Assembly (NCBI RefSeq): GCF_016907085.1
Contig: NZ_JAFBBJ010000001.1
Location: 806,001 to 870,000 of the forward strand
Source: Clavibacter michiganensis
Lineage (GTDB): Bacteria; Actinomycetota; Actinomycetes; Actinomycetales; Microbacteriaceae
Reading direction: 5' to 3'
DNA length: 64,000 nt
The position numbers were made by a program, and so were the translations under genes. Position 1 is the first letter of the stretch; every line of letters starts with the position of its first letter. Under the pieces are notes generated by a model that saw nothing but the letters and a program-made list of their open reading frames with translations, ran no database searches and was not told the origin of the DNA. Positions 35,176 to 43,177 of the stretch are shown here, piece by piece.

Positions 35176-35224
35176 GGATCCAGCCTAGGTGCGGCACTCC
35201 CCCAGACGGACGCCGGGGACGACG

Positions 35225-35256
35225 GAGGCCGCCCTCCCCGAAGGGAGAGCGGCCTC
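35225..35256 (-). terminator. Terminator after rpsA
   Basis: Arms 35225-35238 and 35243-35256 form an 8-bp stem, one mismatch and a further 5-bp stem around the loop CGAA. It lies 18 bases past the rpsA stop on the minus strand. Confidence 0.75.
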
Positions 35257-35274
35257 GTCGTGGTGCGGGTGGTG

Positions 35275-36729
35275 CTACTTCGAGCTGGACAGCTTCTCGC
35301 GCAGGGCGGCGAGGCTCTCGTCGTCCGCCAGCGTGCCGGCGCCCGTCGAGTCGCTCGTGAAGCCGGGGCCGGCGGACGTGATGCCCGTGTCGGCCGCCTC
35401 GGCCTCGGCTGCCGCCGCGACCTGCTTCTTGTGGGCCTCCCAGCGGGCCTGGGCTGCGGCGTACTGCTGCTCCCAGGTCTCGCGCTGCGACTCGAAGCCT
35501 TCCTTCCACTCGTTGGTCTCCGGGTCGAAGCCCTCGGGGTACTTGTAGTTCCCCTGGTCGTCGTACTCGGTGAGCATGCCGTAGAGGGCCGGGTCGAACT
35601 CGGTGCCCTCGGGGTCGACGCCGTCGTTGGCCTGCTTGAGGCTCAGCGAGATGCGGCGACGCTCGAGGTCGATGTCGATGACCTTGACGAACACCTCGTC
35701 GCCGACGGACACGACCTGCTCCGCGAGCTCGACGTGCTTGCCGGAGAGCTCCGAGATGTGCACGAGGCCCTCGATGCCCTCGGCCACGCGGACGAACGCA
35801 CCGAACGGCACCAGCTTGGTGACCTTGCCGGGCGCGACCTGGCCGATGGCGTGCGTGCGGGCGAAGACCTGCCACGGGTCCTCCTGCGTCGCCTTGAGCG
35901 ACAGCGAGACGCGCTCGCGGTCCAGGTCGACCTCGAGGATCTCGACGGTCACCTCCTGGCCCACCTCGACGACCTCGCTGGCGTGCTCGATGTGCTTCCA
36001 GCTGAGCTCGGAGACGTGCACGAGGCCGTCGACGCCGCCCAGGTCCACGAACGCACCGAAGTTGACGATCGAGGAGACCACGCCCTTGCGGACCTGGCCC
36101 TTCTGGAGGTTGTTGAGGAACGTGCTGCGGCTCTCGGACTGCGTCTGCTCGAGCAGGGCACGGCGCGACAGGACCACGTTGTTGCGGTTCTTGTCGAGCT
36201 CGAGGATCTTGGCCTCGATCTCCTGGCCGAGGTACGGCGTGAGGTCGCGGACGCGGCGCAGCTCGATGAGCGAGGCCGGGAGGAAGCCGCGGAGGCCGAT
36301 GTCCACGATGAGGCCGCCCTTGACGACCTCGATGACGGTGCCGGTGACGACGCCGTCGGACTCCTTGATCTTCTCCACGTCGCCCCACGCACGCTCGTAC
36401 TGCGCGCGCTTCTTGGACAGGATCAGACGGCCTTCCTTGTCCTCCTTCTGGAGGACGAGGGCCTCGACGGTGTCGCCGACCTTGACGACCTCCGTGGGGT
36501 CGACGTCGTGCTTGATGGACAGCTCACGCGAGGGGATGACGCCCTCGGTCTTGTAGCCGACGTCGATCAGGACCTCGTCCCGATCGATCTTCACGACGGT
36601 GCCCTCGATGAGGTCTCCGTCGTTGAAGAACTTCAGTGTCTTCTCGACCGCGGCGAGGAAGTCCTCTGCAGATCCGATGTCGTTGATCGCGACCTGCTTG
36701 GGCGCCTTGTCGGTCGTTGCGATTGTCAT
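35275..36729 (-). CDS. rpsA: 30S ribosomal protein S1
   Basis: A 484-residue S1 protein with four S1 RNA-binding domains in the order seen in actinobacteria: GDLIEGTVVKIDRDEVLIDVGYK (from about residue 38), GVVTGTVIEVVKGGLIVDIGLRG (about 124), GQVRKGVVSSIVNFGAFVDLGGVDG (about 210) and a fourth with VAPGKVTKLVPFGAFVRVAEG (about 295). The C-terminal ~130 residues are acidic and Ala/Gln-rich without a further S1 domain. It binds mRNA during initiation. The predicted promoter at 36835-36864 leaves a leader of about 100 bases that includes a tetraloop hairpin. Confidence 0.96.
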   Translation of the reverse strand: MTIATTDKAPKQVAINDIGSAEDFLAAVEKTLKFFNDGDLIEGTVVKIDRDEVLIDVGYKTEGVIPSRELSIKHDVDPTEVVKVGDTVEALVLQKEDKEGRLILSKKRAQYERAWGDVEKIKESDGVVTGTVIEVVKGGLIVDIGLRGFLPASLIELRRVRDLTPYLGQEIEAKILELDKNRNNVVLSRRALLEQTQSESRSTFLNNLQKGQVRKGVVSSIVNFGAFVDLGGVDGLVHVSELSWKHIEHASEVVEVGQEVTVEILEVDLDRERVSLSLKATQEDPWQVFARTHAIGQVAPGKVTKLVPFGAFVRVAEGIEGLVHISELSGKHVELAEQVVSVGDEVFVKVIDIDLERRRISLSLKQANDGVDPEGTEFDPALYGMLTEYDDQGNYKYPEGFDPETNEWKEGFESQRETWEQQYAAAQARWEAHKKQVAAAAEAEAADTGITSAGPGFTSDSTGAGTLADDESLAALREKLSSSK

Positions 36730-36813
36730 GTAGTTAGTGCTCCAGGATGGGCATGAATAAGGCCGCTGGCGCGGACCCGCGCGGGTACCGGTCGAGCGGC
36801 GGACGGATGGGTC

Positions 36814-36829
36814 GTCGCAGAAGTGCGAC
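36814..36829 (-). promoter_or_regulatory. Tetraloop hairpin in rpsA leader
   Basis: On the minus strand GTCGCA-CTTC-TGCGAC forms a 6-bp stem with a CTTC tetraloop, starting about six bases after the predicted -10 element. It would sit at the very 5' end of the rpsA mRNA. A role in mRNA stability or S1 autoregulation is possible but unproven. Confidence 0.4.
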
Positions 36830-36834
36830 AGTCG

Positions 36835-36864
36835 ATCTTAGACCCGGCCCGGGAGGCGGGACAA
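36835..36864 (-). promoter_or_regulatory. Predicted rpsA promoter
   Basis: On the minus strand TTGTCC (36859-36864) and TAAGAT (36835-36840) are spaced by 18 bases, a good match to a housekeeping sigma-A type promoter. It lies about 106 bases before the rpsA ATG. Confidence 0.55.
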
Positions 36865-36915
36865 CCGCGCCGCTCGGGAGCACGACGCGACGCGACGCGA
36901 CCGCCCGGCGCCGGG

Positions 36916-38595
36916 TCAGCGCAGGACCGCGGCCCGCAGCGTGTCGAGGCCCACGCCGCCGACGTCGAGCGCGCGGCGGTGGAACGCGCGGATGTCGAAC
37001 GCGTCGCCCTCGCGCTTCCGGGTCTCGTCGCGGAGGTCCTCCCAGATGCGCTGGCCGACCTTGTAGGAGGGGGCCTGGCCCGGCCAGCCGAGGTAGCGGT
37101 TGACCTCGAAGCGGACGAACGACGGATCCATGTTGACGTTGCGGCCCATGAAGTCGAACGCGTAGTCGGCGTCCCAGAGGCCCGCGCCGTCGGGGCGGGT
37201 CTTGCCGAGGTGCACGCCGATGTCGAGCACCACGCGGGCGGCGCGCATGCGCTGGCCGTCGAGCATGCCGAGCCGGTCGGCCGGGTCGTCGAGGTAGCCG
37301 AGCTCCTGCATGAGGCGCTCGGCGTACAGGGCCCAGCCCTCCGCGTGGCCGGAGGTGCCGGCGAAGCGCCGCCAGGTGTTGAGCTCGGCCTTGTTGTAGG
37401 TGGCCTGCGCGATCTGCAGGTGGTGGCCGGGGACGCCCTCGTGGTAGACGGTCGTCAGCTCGCGCCACGTGTCGAACTCGGTGACGCCCTCGGGCACCGA
37501 CCACCACATGCGGCCGGGGCGGCTGAAGTCGTCGGCGGGGCCGGAGTAGTAGATGCCACCCTCCTGCGTGGGGGCGATCATGCACTCCAGCGCGCGGATC
37601 TCCTGGGGGATGTCGAAGTGCGTGCGGCCGAGCTCCTCCACGGCGCGGTCGCTCGTCTCCTGCATCCACGCCCGCAGCGCGTCCGTGCCGTGGAGCTTGC
37701 GCGACGCGTCGCCGTCGAGGTGCGCGATGGCCTCCAGCACGCTGGCGCCCGGGAGGATCTCGCGGGCGATGGCCTCCTGCTCCTCCACCATGCGGGCGAG
37801 CTCGCCGACGCCCCATTCGTAGGTCTCGTCGAGGTCGACCTCGGCGCCCAGGAAGGAGCGCGACCGCAGGGCGTACTGCTCGCGGCCCACGGCGTCGGCG
37901 TCGCGCCCGGCCGGCTCGAGCTCGGATCCGAGGAAGGCGGCGAGGCGCTCGTACGCCGACCTGGCCTCCTCGGCGCGCGCGCCGAGGTCCTGGCGCAGCG
38001 ACGCGGGCAGCTCGCCGGCGTCGGGCCGTGCGTCCTCGGCGAAGGAGCGGAAGAAGCCCTCGGGCGCGGCCTGGCGCTCGACCTGGCCGAGCACCTCGCG
38101 GATCTGCCGCTTCGCCGGGACCTGGCCGCGACGCACTCCCTCGCGCAGGGTCTCGATGTAGCCGTCGACCGCGCCGGCGACGTTGCCGAGGCGCGTGGCG
38201 ATGTGGGCCCAGTCTTCCTCGGTCGCGGTGGGCGAGATGTCGAAGACCTCGCGGATGCCCTGCGCGGGCGAGGCGATCACGTTGAGGTCGGAGAGGTGCA
38301 CGCCGGCGTCGTGCATCTCGACGTCGAGCTCCAGCTCACGCGTGAGGTCCATGCGGGTCACCTCGTCGACGGCGTCGACGGGCGTCGCCTCGGCGAGCTG
38401 CCGGACGACCGCGCGGGCCGCCTCCGCGTGCGCCGCGTGCCCCGCGGGCGACGTGTCGCCGTACTCGCCCTCGCGACCCGGACGGCCGAGGTAGACGCGC
38501 TCCTCGGGGTGCAGGTCGAGCGACGCGTCGATCCACCCCTCGGCGATCCGGTCGATGTCCGTCTGCGGTCGGGGGGCCTTCGGCGTCGTCGTCAT
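36916..38595 (-). CDS. DUF885 family protein, likely metallopeptidase
   Basis: A 559-residue soluble protein of the DUF885 family. The C-terminal half contains TVYHEGVPGHHLQ near residue 385, which has the HExxxHH-like zinc-binding form, and GTSGHAEGWALYAERLMQEL near 412, which supplies the second glutamate region. This arrangement suggests a zinc peptidase, but substrates of the family are largely unknown. There is no signal peptide, so it acts in the cytoplasm. The ATG at 38595 overlaps the stop of the EIIA gene (ATGA), so the two are coupled. Confidence 0.8.
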   Translation of the reverse strand: MTTTPKAPRPQTDIDRIAEGWIDASLDLHPEERVYLGRPGREGEYGDTSPAGHAAHAEAARAVVRQLAEATPVDAVDEVTRMDLTRELELDVEMHDAGVHLSDLNVIASPAQGIREVFDISPTATEEDWAHIATRLGNVAGAVDGYIETLREGVRRGQVPAKRQIREVLGQVERQAAPEGFFRSFAEDARPDAGELPASLRQDLGARAEEARSAYERLAAFLGSELEPAGRDADAVGREQYALRSRSFLGAEVDLDETYEWGVGELARMVEEQEAIAREILPGASVLEAIAHLDGDASRKLHGTDALRAWMQETSDRAVEELGRTHFDIPQEIRALECMIAPTQEGGIYYSGPADDFSRPGRMWWSVPEGVTEFDTWRELTTVYHEGVPGHHLQIAQATYNKAELNTWRRFAGTSGHAEGWALYAERLMQELGYLDDPADRLGMLDGQRMRAARVVLDIGVHLGKTRPDGAGLWDADYAFDFMGRNVNMDPSFVRFEVNRYLGWPGQAPSYKVGQRIWEDLRDETRKREGDAFDIRAFHRRALDVGGVGLDTLRAAVLR

Positions 38596-39050
38596 CCCTC
38601 GACCGTACCGGCTCCCAGGAGCGACCGGACCGTCGCCGGGTCCGTCGCGCCGCGCAGCCGCTCGGCCCGCTCGGGGTCGAGCAGGATCTCCGCGAGGCGC
38701 GACAGCAGGGCGATGTGGCCGCCCCCGGTGGCCGCGATGCCGATGACGATGCGGACGTCGTGCCCGTCCCAGTCGACGCCGTCGGGCAGGCGCAGCACGC
38801 TGATGGCGTCGGCGCGCACGAGGTCGCGTCCGGCGGCGAGGGTGCCGTGCGGCACGGCGACGCCCTCGCCCACGAAGGTGGACACGGAGCGCTCGCGTTC
38901 GACCATGGCCTCCACGTAGGCGGGATCGACCGCGCCGGCCGCGACCAGCGCCTCGCCCGCCTGGCGGATGGCGGACTCGCGGTCGTCGGCGCGCGCGTCG
39001 AGCCGGATGGAGCCGTCGGCGAGGAGGTCGGAGAGTCGTGCTGTCGTCAT
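38592..39050 (-). CDS. PTS EIIA component, fructose/mannitol type
   Basis: A 152-residue EIIA domain protein of the PTS EIIA-2 (fructose/mannitol/nitrogen) family. The phosphorylated histidine is in VAVPHGT near residue 68, and the family pattern FVGEGVAVPHGTLAAG is complete. In transport, HPr passes phosphate to this histidine and then to EIIB. No EIIB, EIIC, HPr or EI gene is nearby, so it may serve a remote permease or act in regulation. It lies 48 bases after polA and overlaps the DUF885 gene. Confidence 0.85.
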   Translation of the reverse strand: MTTARLSDLLADGSIRLDARADDRESAIRQAGEALVAAGAVDPAYVEAMVERERSVSTFVGEGVAVPHGTLAAGRDLVRADAISVLRLPDGVDWDGHDVRIVIGIAATGGGHIALLSRLAEILLDPERAERLRGATDPATVRSLLGAGTVEG

Positions 39051-39098
39051 GCGCTGTGCTCCTCGTGCTGGGATGGATGGGCGAGCGGATGGCGCGGG

Positions 39099-41783
39099 TC
39101 AGTGCGCGGCCGCGGCCCAGGAGTCGCCGCGGCCCACCTGCACCTCGAGCGGCACCCGGAGGTCGGCTGCGTGGGCCATGCGTTCGGTGACGATGGCCTC
39201 GAGCGCGTCCCACTCCCCCGGGGCGACCTCGAGGATGAGCTCGTCGTGCACCTGCAGCAGCATGCGCGACGCCATGTCGCGCTCGCGCATGTCGGACTCG
39301 ATGCGGATCATCGCGATCTTCATGATGTCGGCGGCCGATCCCTGGATCGGCGCGTTGAGGGCGGCCCGCTCGGCGTTGTCGCGGAGGACGCGGTTCGGGC
39401 TGTTCAGGTCGGGGAACGGCCGGCGGCGGCCGAAGATCGTCTCCGTGTACCCGGCCGCGCGCGCCTCCTCCACGACCTGGCGGAGGTAGTCGCGCACCGC
39501 GCCGAAGCGCGCGAAGTAGTCGGTCATGAGCTGCTTCGCCTCGGACGACGGGATGCGCAGCTGCTTCGACAGCCCGAACGCGCTGAGCCCGTAGGCCAGG
39601 CCGTAGCTCATGGCCTTGACCTTGGTGCGCATCTCGGCGCTCACATCCGCCGGCTCCACGCCGAAGATGCGGGATCCCACGAAGCGGTGCAGGTCCTCCC
39701 CCGCCGCGAACGCCTCGATGAGCCCCGCGTCGCCGGAGAGGTGCGCCATGATCCGCATCTCGATCTGCGAGTAGTCGGCCGTGAGGAGCGTCTCGTAGCC
39801 CTCGCCCACGCGGATGGCGCTGCGGATGCGGCGCCCCTCCTCGGTGCGGACGGGGATGTTCTGCAGGTTCGGGTCGTTCGAGGAGATGCGGCCGGTGGTG
39901 GTCCCGGTCTGCACGTACGTGGTGTGGATCCGCTCGTCGTCGCCGATGCCGCGCTCGAGCGTCTGGATGATCTGCCGCAGCTTGCTCGCGTCGCGGTGCT
40001 CGAGGAGCAGGTCGAGGAACGGGTGCGGGTTCGACGCCTGCAGGTCGGCCAGCGCGCCGGCGTCCGTGGAGAAGCCGGTCTTGTTGGCGCGCGTCTTCGG
40101 CATGCCGAGCTGGTCGAAGAGGACCTCCTGCAGCTGCTTGGGCGACCCGAGGTTGATCTCCTTGCCGATCTCGGCGAAGGCCCTCTGGGCGAGGTCGGTG
40201 ACGCGCTCCTGCAGCTGCGCCGACAGCTCGGCGAGGCCGGCGCGGTCGGTCGCGACGCCGCGCAGCTCCATCTCCACGAGCACGAGCAGCGTCGGCATCT
40301 CGATGTCGACCATGACGCCGAGCGTGCGCTCGTCGAGCACCTCGCGCAGCGCGTGCTCGACCCGGAGCGTGTACCAGGCCTCGACGGGCGCCGTGAGCGC
40401 CTCCGTCTCGGGCACGAGCTGGTTCGCGTCGGGCTGGGGCAGGTCCTCCAGGAGGTAGCGGCTGACGAGCGCGGCGAGCGTCTTGTCGGTGAAGCCCGGG
40501 CGCAGGAGCCAGCCGGCGACGAGCACGTCGAAGGCGAGGCCCTGGACCTCGAGGCCGGCGCGGCGCATGGCCTTCACCTGCACCTTGGCGTCGGACATGA
40601 TCTTCGGGGCATCGCTCGCGAGCCACCGCTCGAACGGCGCGTAGTCGGCGCGGCCCTCCTGCCACGGCAGGGTCACCGCCTCGGTCGCGCTCGCGAGCCC
40701 GAAGCCGACGGGCTTCCCGTCCTGCGTCTCGACCGTGAGGCCGAGGCCGTGGGGCGAGGCGGCGCTCTGCCTCTCGATCCACTTCGCGAGCTCCTCGTCG
40801 AGCAGCTGCTGCGGCTGCGGGGCGGCGGGCGCGGTGGACGGCTCCTGCTCGACGACGCCCACGGGCGTGCCCTCGCTCGACGCGGAGGCACCGGATCCCT
40901 CGAGCTTCAGCACCCGGTCCAGCAGCTGCTTGAACTCCAGCACCGCGAACACCTCGCGGAGGGCGGGCTCGTCGATGGGCTTCCGCTCGAGGTCCTTCGG
41001 GCCGAGCGGCAGCTCGACGTCGGTGAGCAGCCGGTTGAGGCGGCGGTTGCGGATGACGTTCTCGTACTGGGCGCGCAGGTTGTCGCCGACCTTGCCCGAG
41101 ATCTCGTCCCGGTGCTCGAGGACCGCGTCGAGGGACCCGTACTGGTTGAGCCACTTCACGGCCGTCTTCGGGCCGACCTTGTCGACGCCGATGAGGTTGT
41201 CGCTGGTCTCCCCGACGAGCGCGGCGATGTCCGGGTACATCTCGGGCTGCACGCCGTACTTCTCGAACACCTTCTCGGCGTCGTACCGCGTGAGCTGCGA
41301 GACGCCCTGCGTGGACGGGTAGAGCAGCGTGACGTCGTCGTTGACGAGCTGGATGGCGTCGCGGTCCCCCGAGACGACGAGCACGCGGAACCCCTGCTCC
41401 CTGCCCTGCGTGGCGAGGGTGGCGAGGATGTCGTCCGCCTCGTGGTCCTCCTTGGTGAGGGTGGGGATGTTCATGGTCTTCAGCGCCCGCTCCAGCAGCG
41501 GGACCTGCCCGGTGAACTCCACGGGCGTCTCGCCGCGCGTGCCCTTGTACTCGGGGTACTCGCGGGTGCGGAACGAGAAGCGCGAGATGTCGAACGCGAC
41601 GCCCACGTGCGTGGGCTTCTCCTTCTGCAGGAGGTTGATGAGCATCGCGATGAAGCCGTGCACGGCGTTCGTGTGCTGCCCCTCGCGGTTCTGGAAGCTC
41701 TCCGCCGGCAGGGCGTAGAAGGCCCGGAACGCCAGGGAATGGCCGTCGATGACGAGGAGGGTAGGCTTTTCCGTGTTCGGCAC
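39099..41783 (-). CDS. polA: DNA polymerase I
   Basis: An 894-residue family A polymerase. The N-terminal 5' nuclease domain starts with LLVIDGHSLAFRAFYAL and includes VSGDRDAIQLV and LVGETSDNLIGVDKVGPKTA. The central exonuclease domain is present as a fold, but I do not see the acidic proofreading residues, as is usual in actinobacteria. The polymerase domain has motif A LLTADYSQIEMRIMAHLS near residue 668, the O-helix AMSYGLAYGLSAFGLS, and motif C VHDELILEV near 845. It starts with GTG. It fills gaps after excision by the UvrABC proteins encoded upstream in this window and diverges from the thioesterase gene. Confidence 0.96.
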   Translation of the reverse strand: MPNTEKPTLLVIDGHSLAFRAFYALPAESFQNREGQHTNAVHGFIAMLINLLQKEKPTHVGVAFDISRFSFRTREYPEYKGTRGETPVEFTGQVPLLERALKTMNIPTLTKEDHEADDILATLATQGREQGFRVLVVSGDRDAIQLVNDDVTLLYPSTQGVSQLTRYDAEKVFEKYGVQPEMYPDIAALVGETSDNLIGVDKVGPKTAVKWLNQYGSLDAVLEHRDEISGKVGDNLRAQYENVIRNRRLNRLLTDVELPLGPKDLERKPIDEPALREVFAVLEFKQLLDRVLKLEGSGASASSEGTPVGVVEQEPSTAPAAPQPQQLLDEELAKWIERQSAASPHGLGLTVETQDGKPVGFGLASATEAVTLPWQEGRADYAPFERWLASDAPKIMSDAKVQVKAMRRAGLEVQGLAFDVLVAGWLLRPGFTDKTLAALVSRYLLEDLPQPDANQLVPETEALTAPVEAWYTLRVEHALREVLDERTLGVMVDIEMPTLLVLVEMELRGVATDRAGLAELSAQLQERVTDLAQRAFAEIGKEINLGSPKQLQEVLFDQLGMPKTRANKTGFSTDAGALADLQASNPHPFLDLLLEHRDASKLRQIIQTLERGIGDDERIHTTYVQTGTTTGRISSNDPNLQNIPVRTEEGRRIRSAIRVGEGYETLLTADYSQIEMRIMAHLSGDAGLIEAFAAGEDLHRFVGSRIFGVEPADVSAEMRTKVKAMSYGLAYGLSAFGLSKQLRIPSSEAKQLMTDYFARFGAVRDYLRQVVEEARAAGYTETIFGRRRPFPDLNSPNRVLRDNAERAALNAPIQGSAADIMKIAMIRIESDMRERDMASRMLLQVHDELILEVAPGEWDALEAIVTERMAHAADLRVPLEVQVGRGDSWAAAAH

Positions 41784-41836
41784 GGGTCCAGCCTATAGAG
41801 GGCTCCCGACGTCCGACCGGCCCTGGAGGATCCCCC

Positions 41837-42271
41837 ATGACCCAGCCCGCACCCGAGCACGACGCCTCCGCGCGGCTCCTCCGCCAGCCCCAGGACGTGG
41901 GAGCGCTCGCCCAGAAGATGGGCATCGTCTTCCACGAGCTGAGCCCCGAGCGCTCCGTCGCCACCATGCCCGCGGAGGGCAACACGCAGCCCTACGGGGT
42001 GGTGCACGGCGGCGCGTACGTCGTGCTCGCCGAGTCGCTCGGATCCATGTCCGCCAACGTCCACGCCGGTCCCGACCGCGTCGCGTTCGGCATCGAGCTC
42101 AACGCCAGCCACACGCGCTCGGCGACGTCAGGGACCATCACCGGCACCTGCACGGCGATCCACCTGGGCGGCACGCTCACCACGCACGAGATCGTCATGA
42201 CGGACGACGAGGGCCGCCGGCTCTCGACCGTGCGCATCACCAACATCATCCGCGAGCGCTCGCGGCGCTGA
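41837..42271 (+). CDS. PaaI-type hotdog-fold thioesterase
   Basis: A 144-residue hotdog-fold protein. The motif QPYGVVHGGAYVVLAESLGS near residues 52-71 carries the HGG and acidic residue of the PaaI/YbdB thioesterase group, which hydrolyse acyl- or aryl-CoA esters. The substrate is unknown. GGAGGATCC lies just upstream of the ATG. It diverges from polA, leaving 53 bases for both promoters, and converges on the PdtaR-like gene. Confidence 0.88.
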   Translation: MTQPAPEHDASARLLRQPQDVGALAQKMGIVFHELSPERSVATMPAEGNTQPYGVVHGGAYVVLAESLGSMSANVHAGPDRVAFGIELNASHTRSATSGTITGTCTAIHLGGTLTTHEIVMTDDEGRRLSTVRITNIIRERSRR

Positions 42272-42277
42272 CCGGGG

Positions 42278-42295
42278 CGCCGCGCGACCGCGGCG
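42278..42295. terminator. Short bidirectional hairpin
   Basis: CGCCGCG at 42278-42284 pairs with CGCGGCG at 42289-42295 around CGAC. It fills the 32-base gap between the convergent thioesterase and regulator genes and could end both transcripts. Confidence 0.45.
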
Positions 42296-42303
42296 ACGAC
42301 CTG

Positions 42304-42912
42304 CTAGGCCTTCTTGGCGCTCAGCTGCTCGATGATGGCCTGGGCCACGTCGTGCATGGTGAGGCGGCGGTCCATGGACGCCTTCTGGATCCAGCGGAAG
42401 GCCTCGGGCTCGGTGAGCCCCATCTTCTCGTTGAGCAGGCCCTTGGCCCGGTCGACGAGCTTGCGGGTCTCGAAGCGCTCGACGAGGTCGGACACCTCGG
42501 CCTCGAGCGTGATGATCTGGGCGTAGCGGGCCAGCGCAATCTCGATCGCGGGGAGCAGGTCGTTCGGCGTGAACGGCTTGACGACGTACGCCAGCGCGCC
42601 GGCCTCGCCCGCGCGCTCCACGAGCTCCTTCTGGCTGAAGGCCGTGAGGAGGACGACGGGCGCGATGTGGTTGCGGTTGAGCCGCTCGGCCGCGGAGATG
42701 CCGTCGAGCTGGGGCATCTTGACGTCCATGATGACGAGGTCGGGACGCAGCTCGGTGGCGAGCGCGACGGCCGTCTCGCCGTCTCCCGCCTCGCCCACGA
42801 CCTCGAATCCGTTGTCGCGGAGGGTCTCCACGATGTCGAGGCGGATGAGCGACTCGTCCTCGGCGACGACGACACGGCGGGGGGCTGCGGGGGCTGTTTC
42901 CTGGTCACTCAC
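42304..42912 (-). CDS. pdtaR: ANTAR-domain response regulator (PdtaR-like)
   Basis: A 202-residue response regulator. The receiver domain has the acidic pocket VVAEDES near residue 16-22, the phosphoacceptor aspartate in DLVIMDVKMPQLDG near 63, and the lysine in YVVKPF near 112. The C-terminal ANTAR domain (LVDRAKGLLNEKMGLTEPEAF near 145-165) binds paired hairpins in RNA and prevents termination. It resembles Mycobacterium PdtaR (Rv1626), which works with the kinase PdtaS; no kinase gene is adjacent. The GTG start at 42912 keeps the normal N-terminus; its ribosome site is weak. Confidence 0.88.
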   Translation of the reverse strand: MSDQETAPAAPRRVVVAEDESLIRLDIVETLRDNGFEVVGEAGDGETAVALATELRPDLVIMDVKMPQLDGISAAERLNRNHIAPVVLLTAFSQKELVERAGEAGALAYVVKPFTPNDLLPAIEIALARYAQIITLEAEVSDLVERFETRKLVDRAKGLLNEKMGLTEPEAFRWIQKASMDRRLTMHDVAQAIIEQLSAKKA

Positions 42913-42997
42913 GGATAGGAGCCTACGGTATCGTCGGGCGGGCCGGTGTGTGCCGGATCGGCCCGGTGCCTGCGGTAGCGTCGGACGGCCGAGGTGC

Positions 42998-43080
42998 GCC
43001 GGATTGGCGGAATGGCAGACGCGGAGCACTCAAAATGCTCTGTCCGTGAGGGCGTGTGGGTTCGAGTCCCACATCCGGCA
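42998..43080 (+). tRNA. tRNA-Leu (anticodon CAA)
   Basis: The acceptor arms GCCGGAT (42998-43004) and ATCCGGC (43073-43079) pair fully, with discriminator A at 43080. The anticodon stem GAGCA/TGCTC encloses the loop CTCAAAA, anticodon CAA, reading UUG. A long variable arm of class II type (TGTCCGTGAGGGCG region) and the TTCGAGT of the T loop support leucine. The terminal CCA is not fully encoded (ACCG follows). Confidence 0.96.
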
Positions 43081-43103
43081 CCGCATCCCGCGAGGGAGAC
43101 GCG

Positions 43104-43139
43104 GAGAGGGCGGGCGACCACGTGGTCGCCCGCCCTCTC
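43104..43139. terminator. 36-bp perfect palindrome between tRNA-Leu and pyk
   Basis: 43104-43121 and 43122-43139 are exact inverted copies, giving an 18-bp stem if fully extended. It lies 23 bases past the tRNA and 38 bases past the pyk stop, so it probably serves both converging units. Confidence 0.8.
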
Positions 43140-43177
43140 GCACGTCCGCGGGGGCCGGGACCCCCGCGCGCGTCGCG

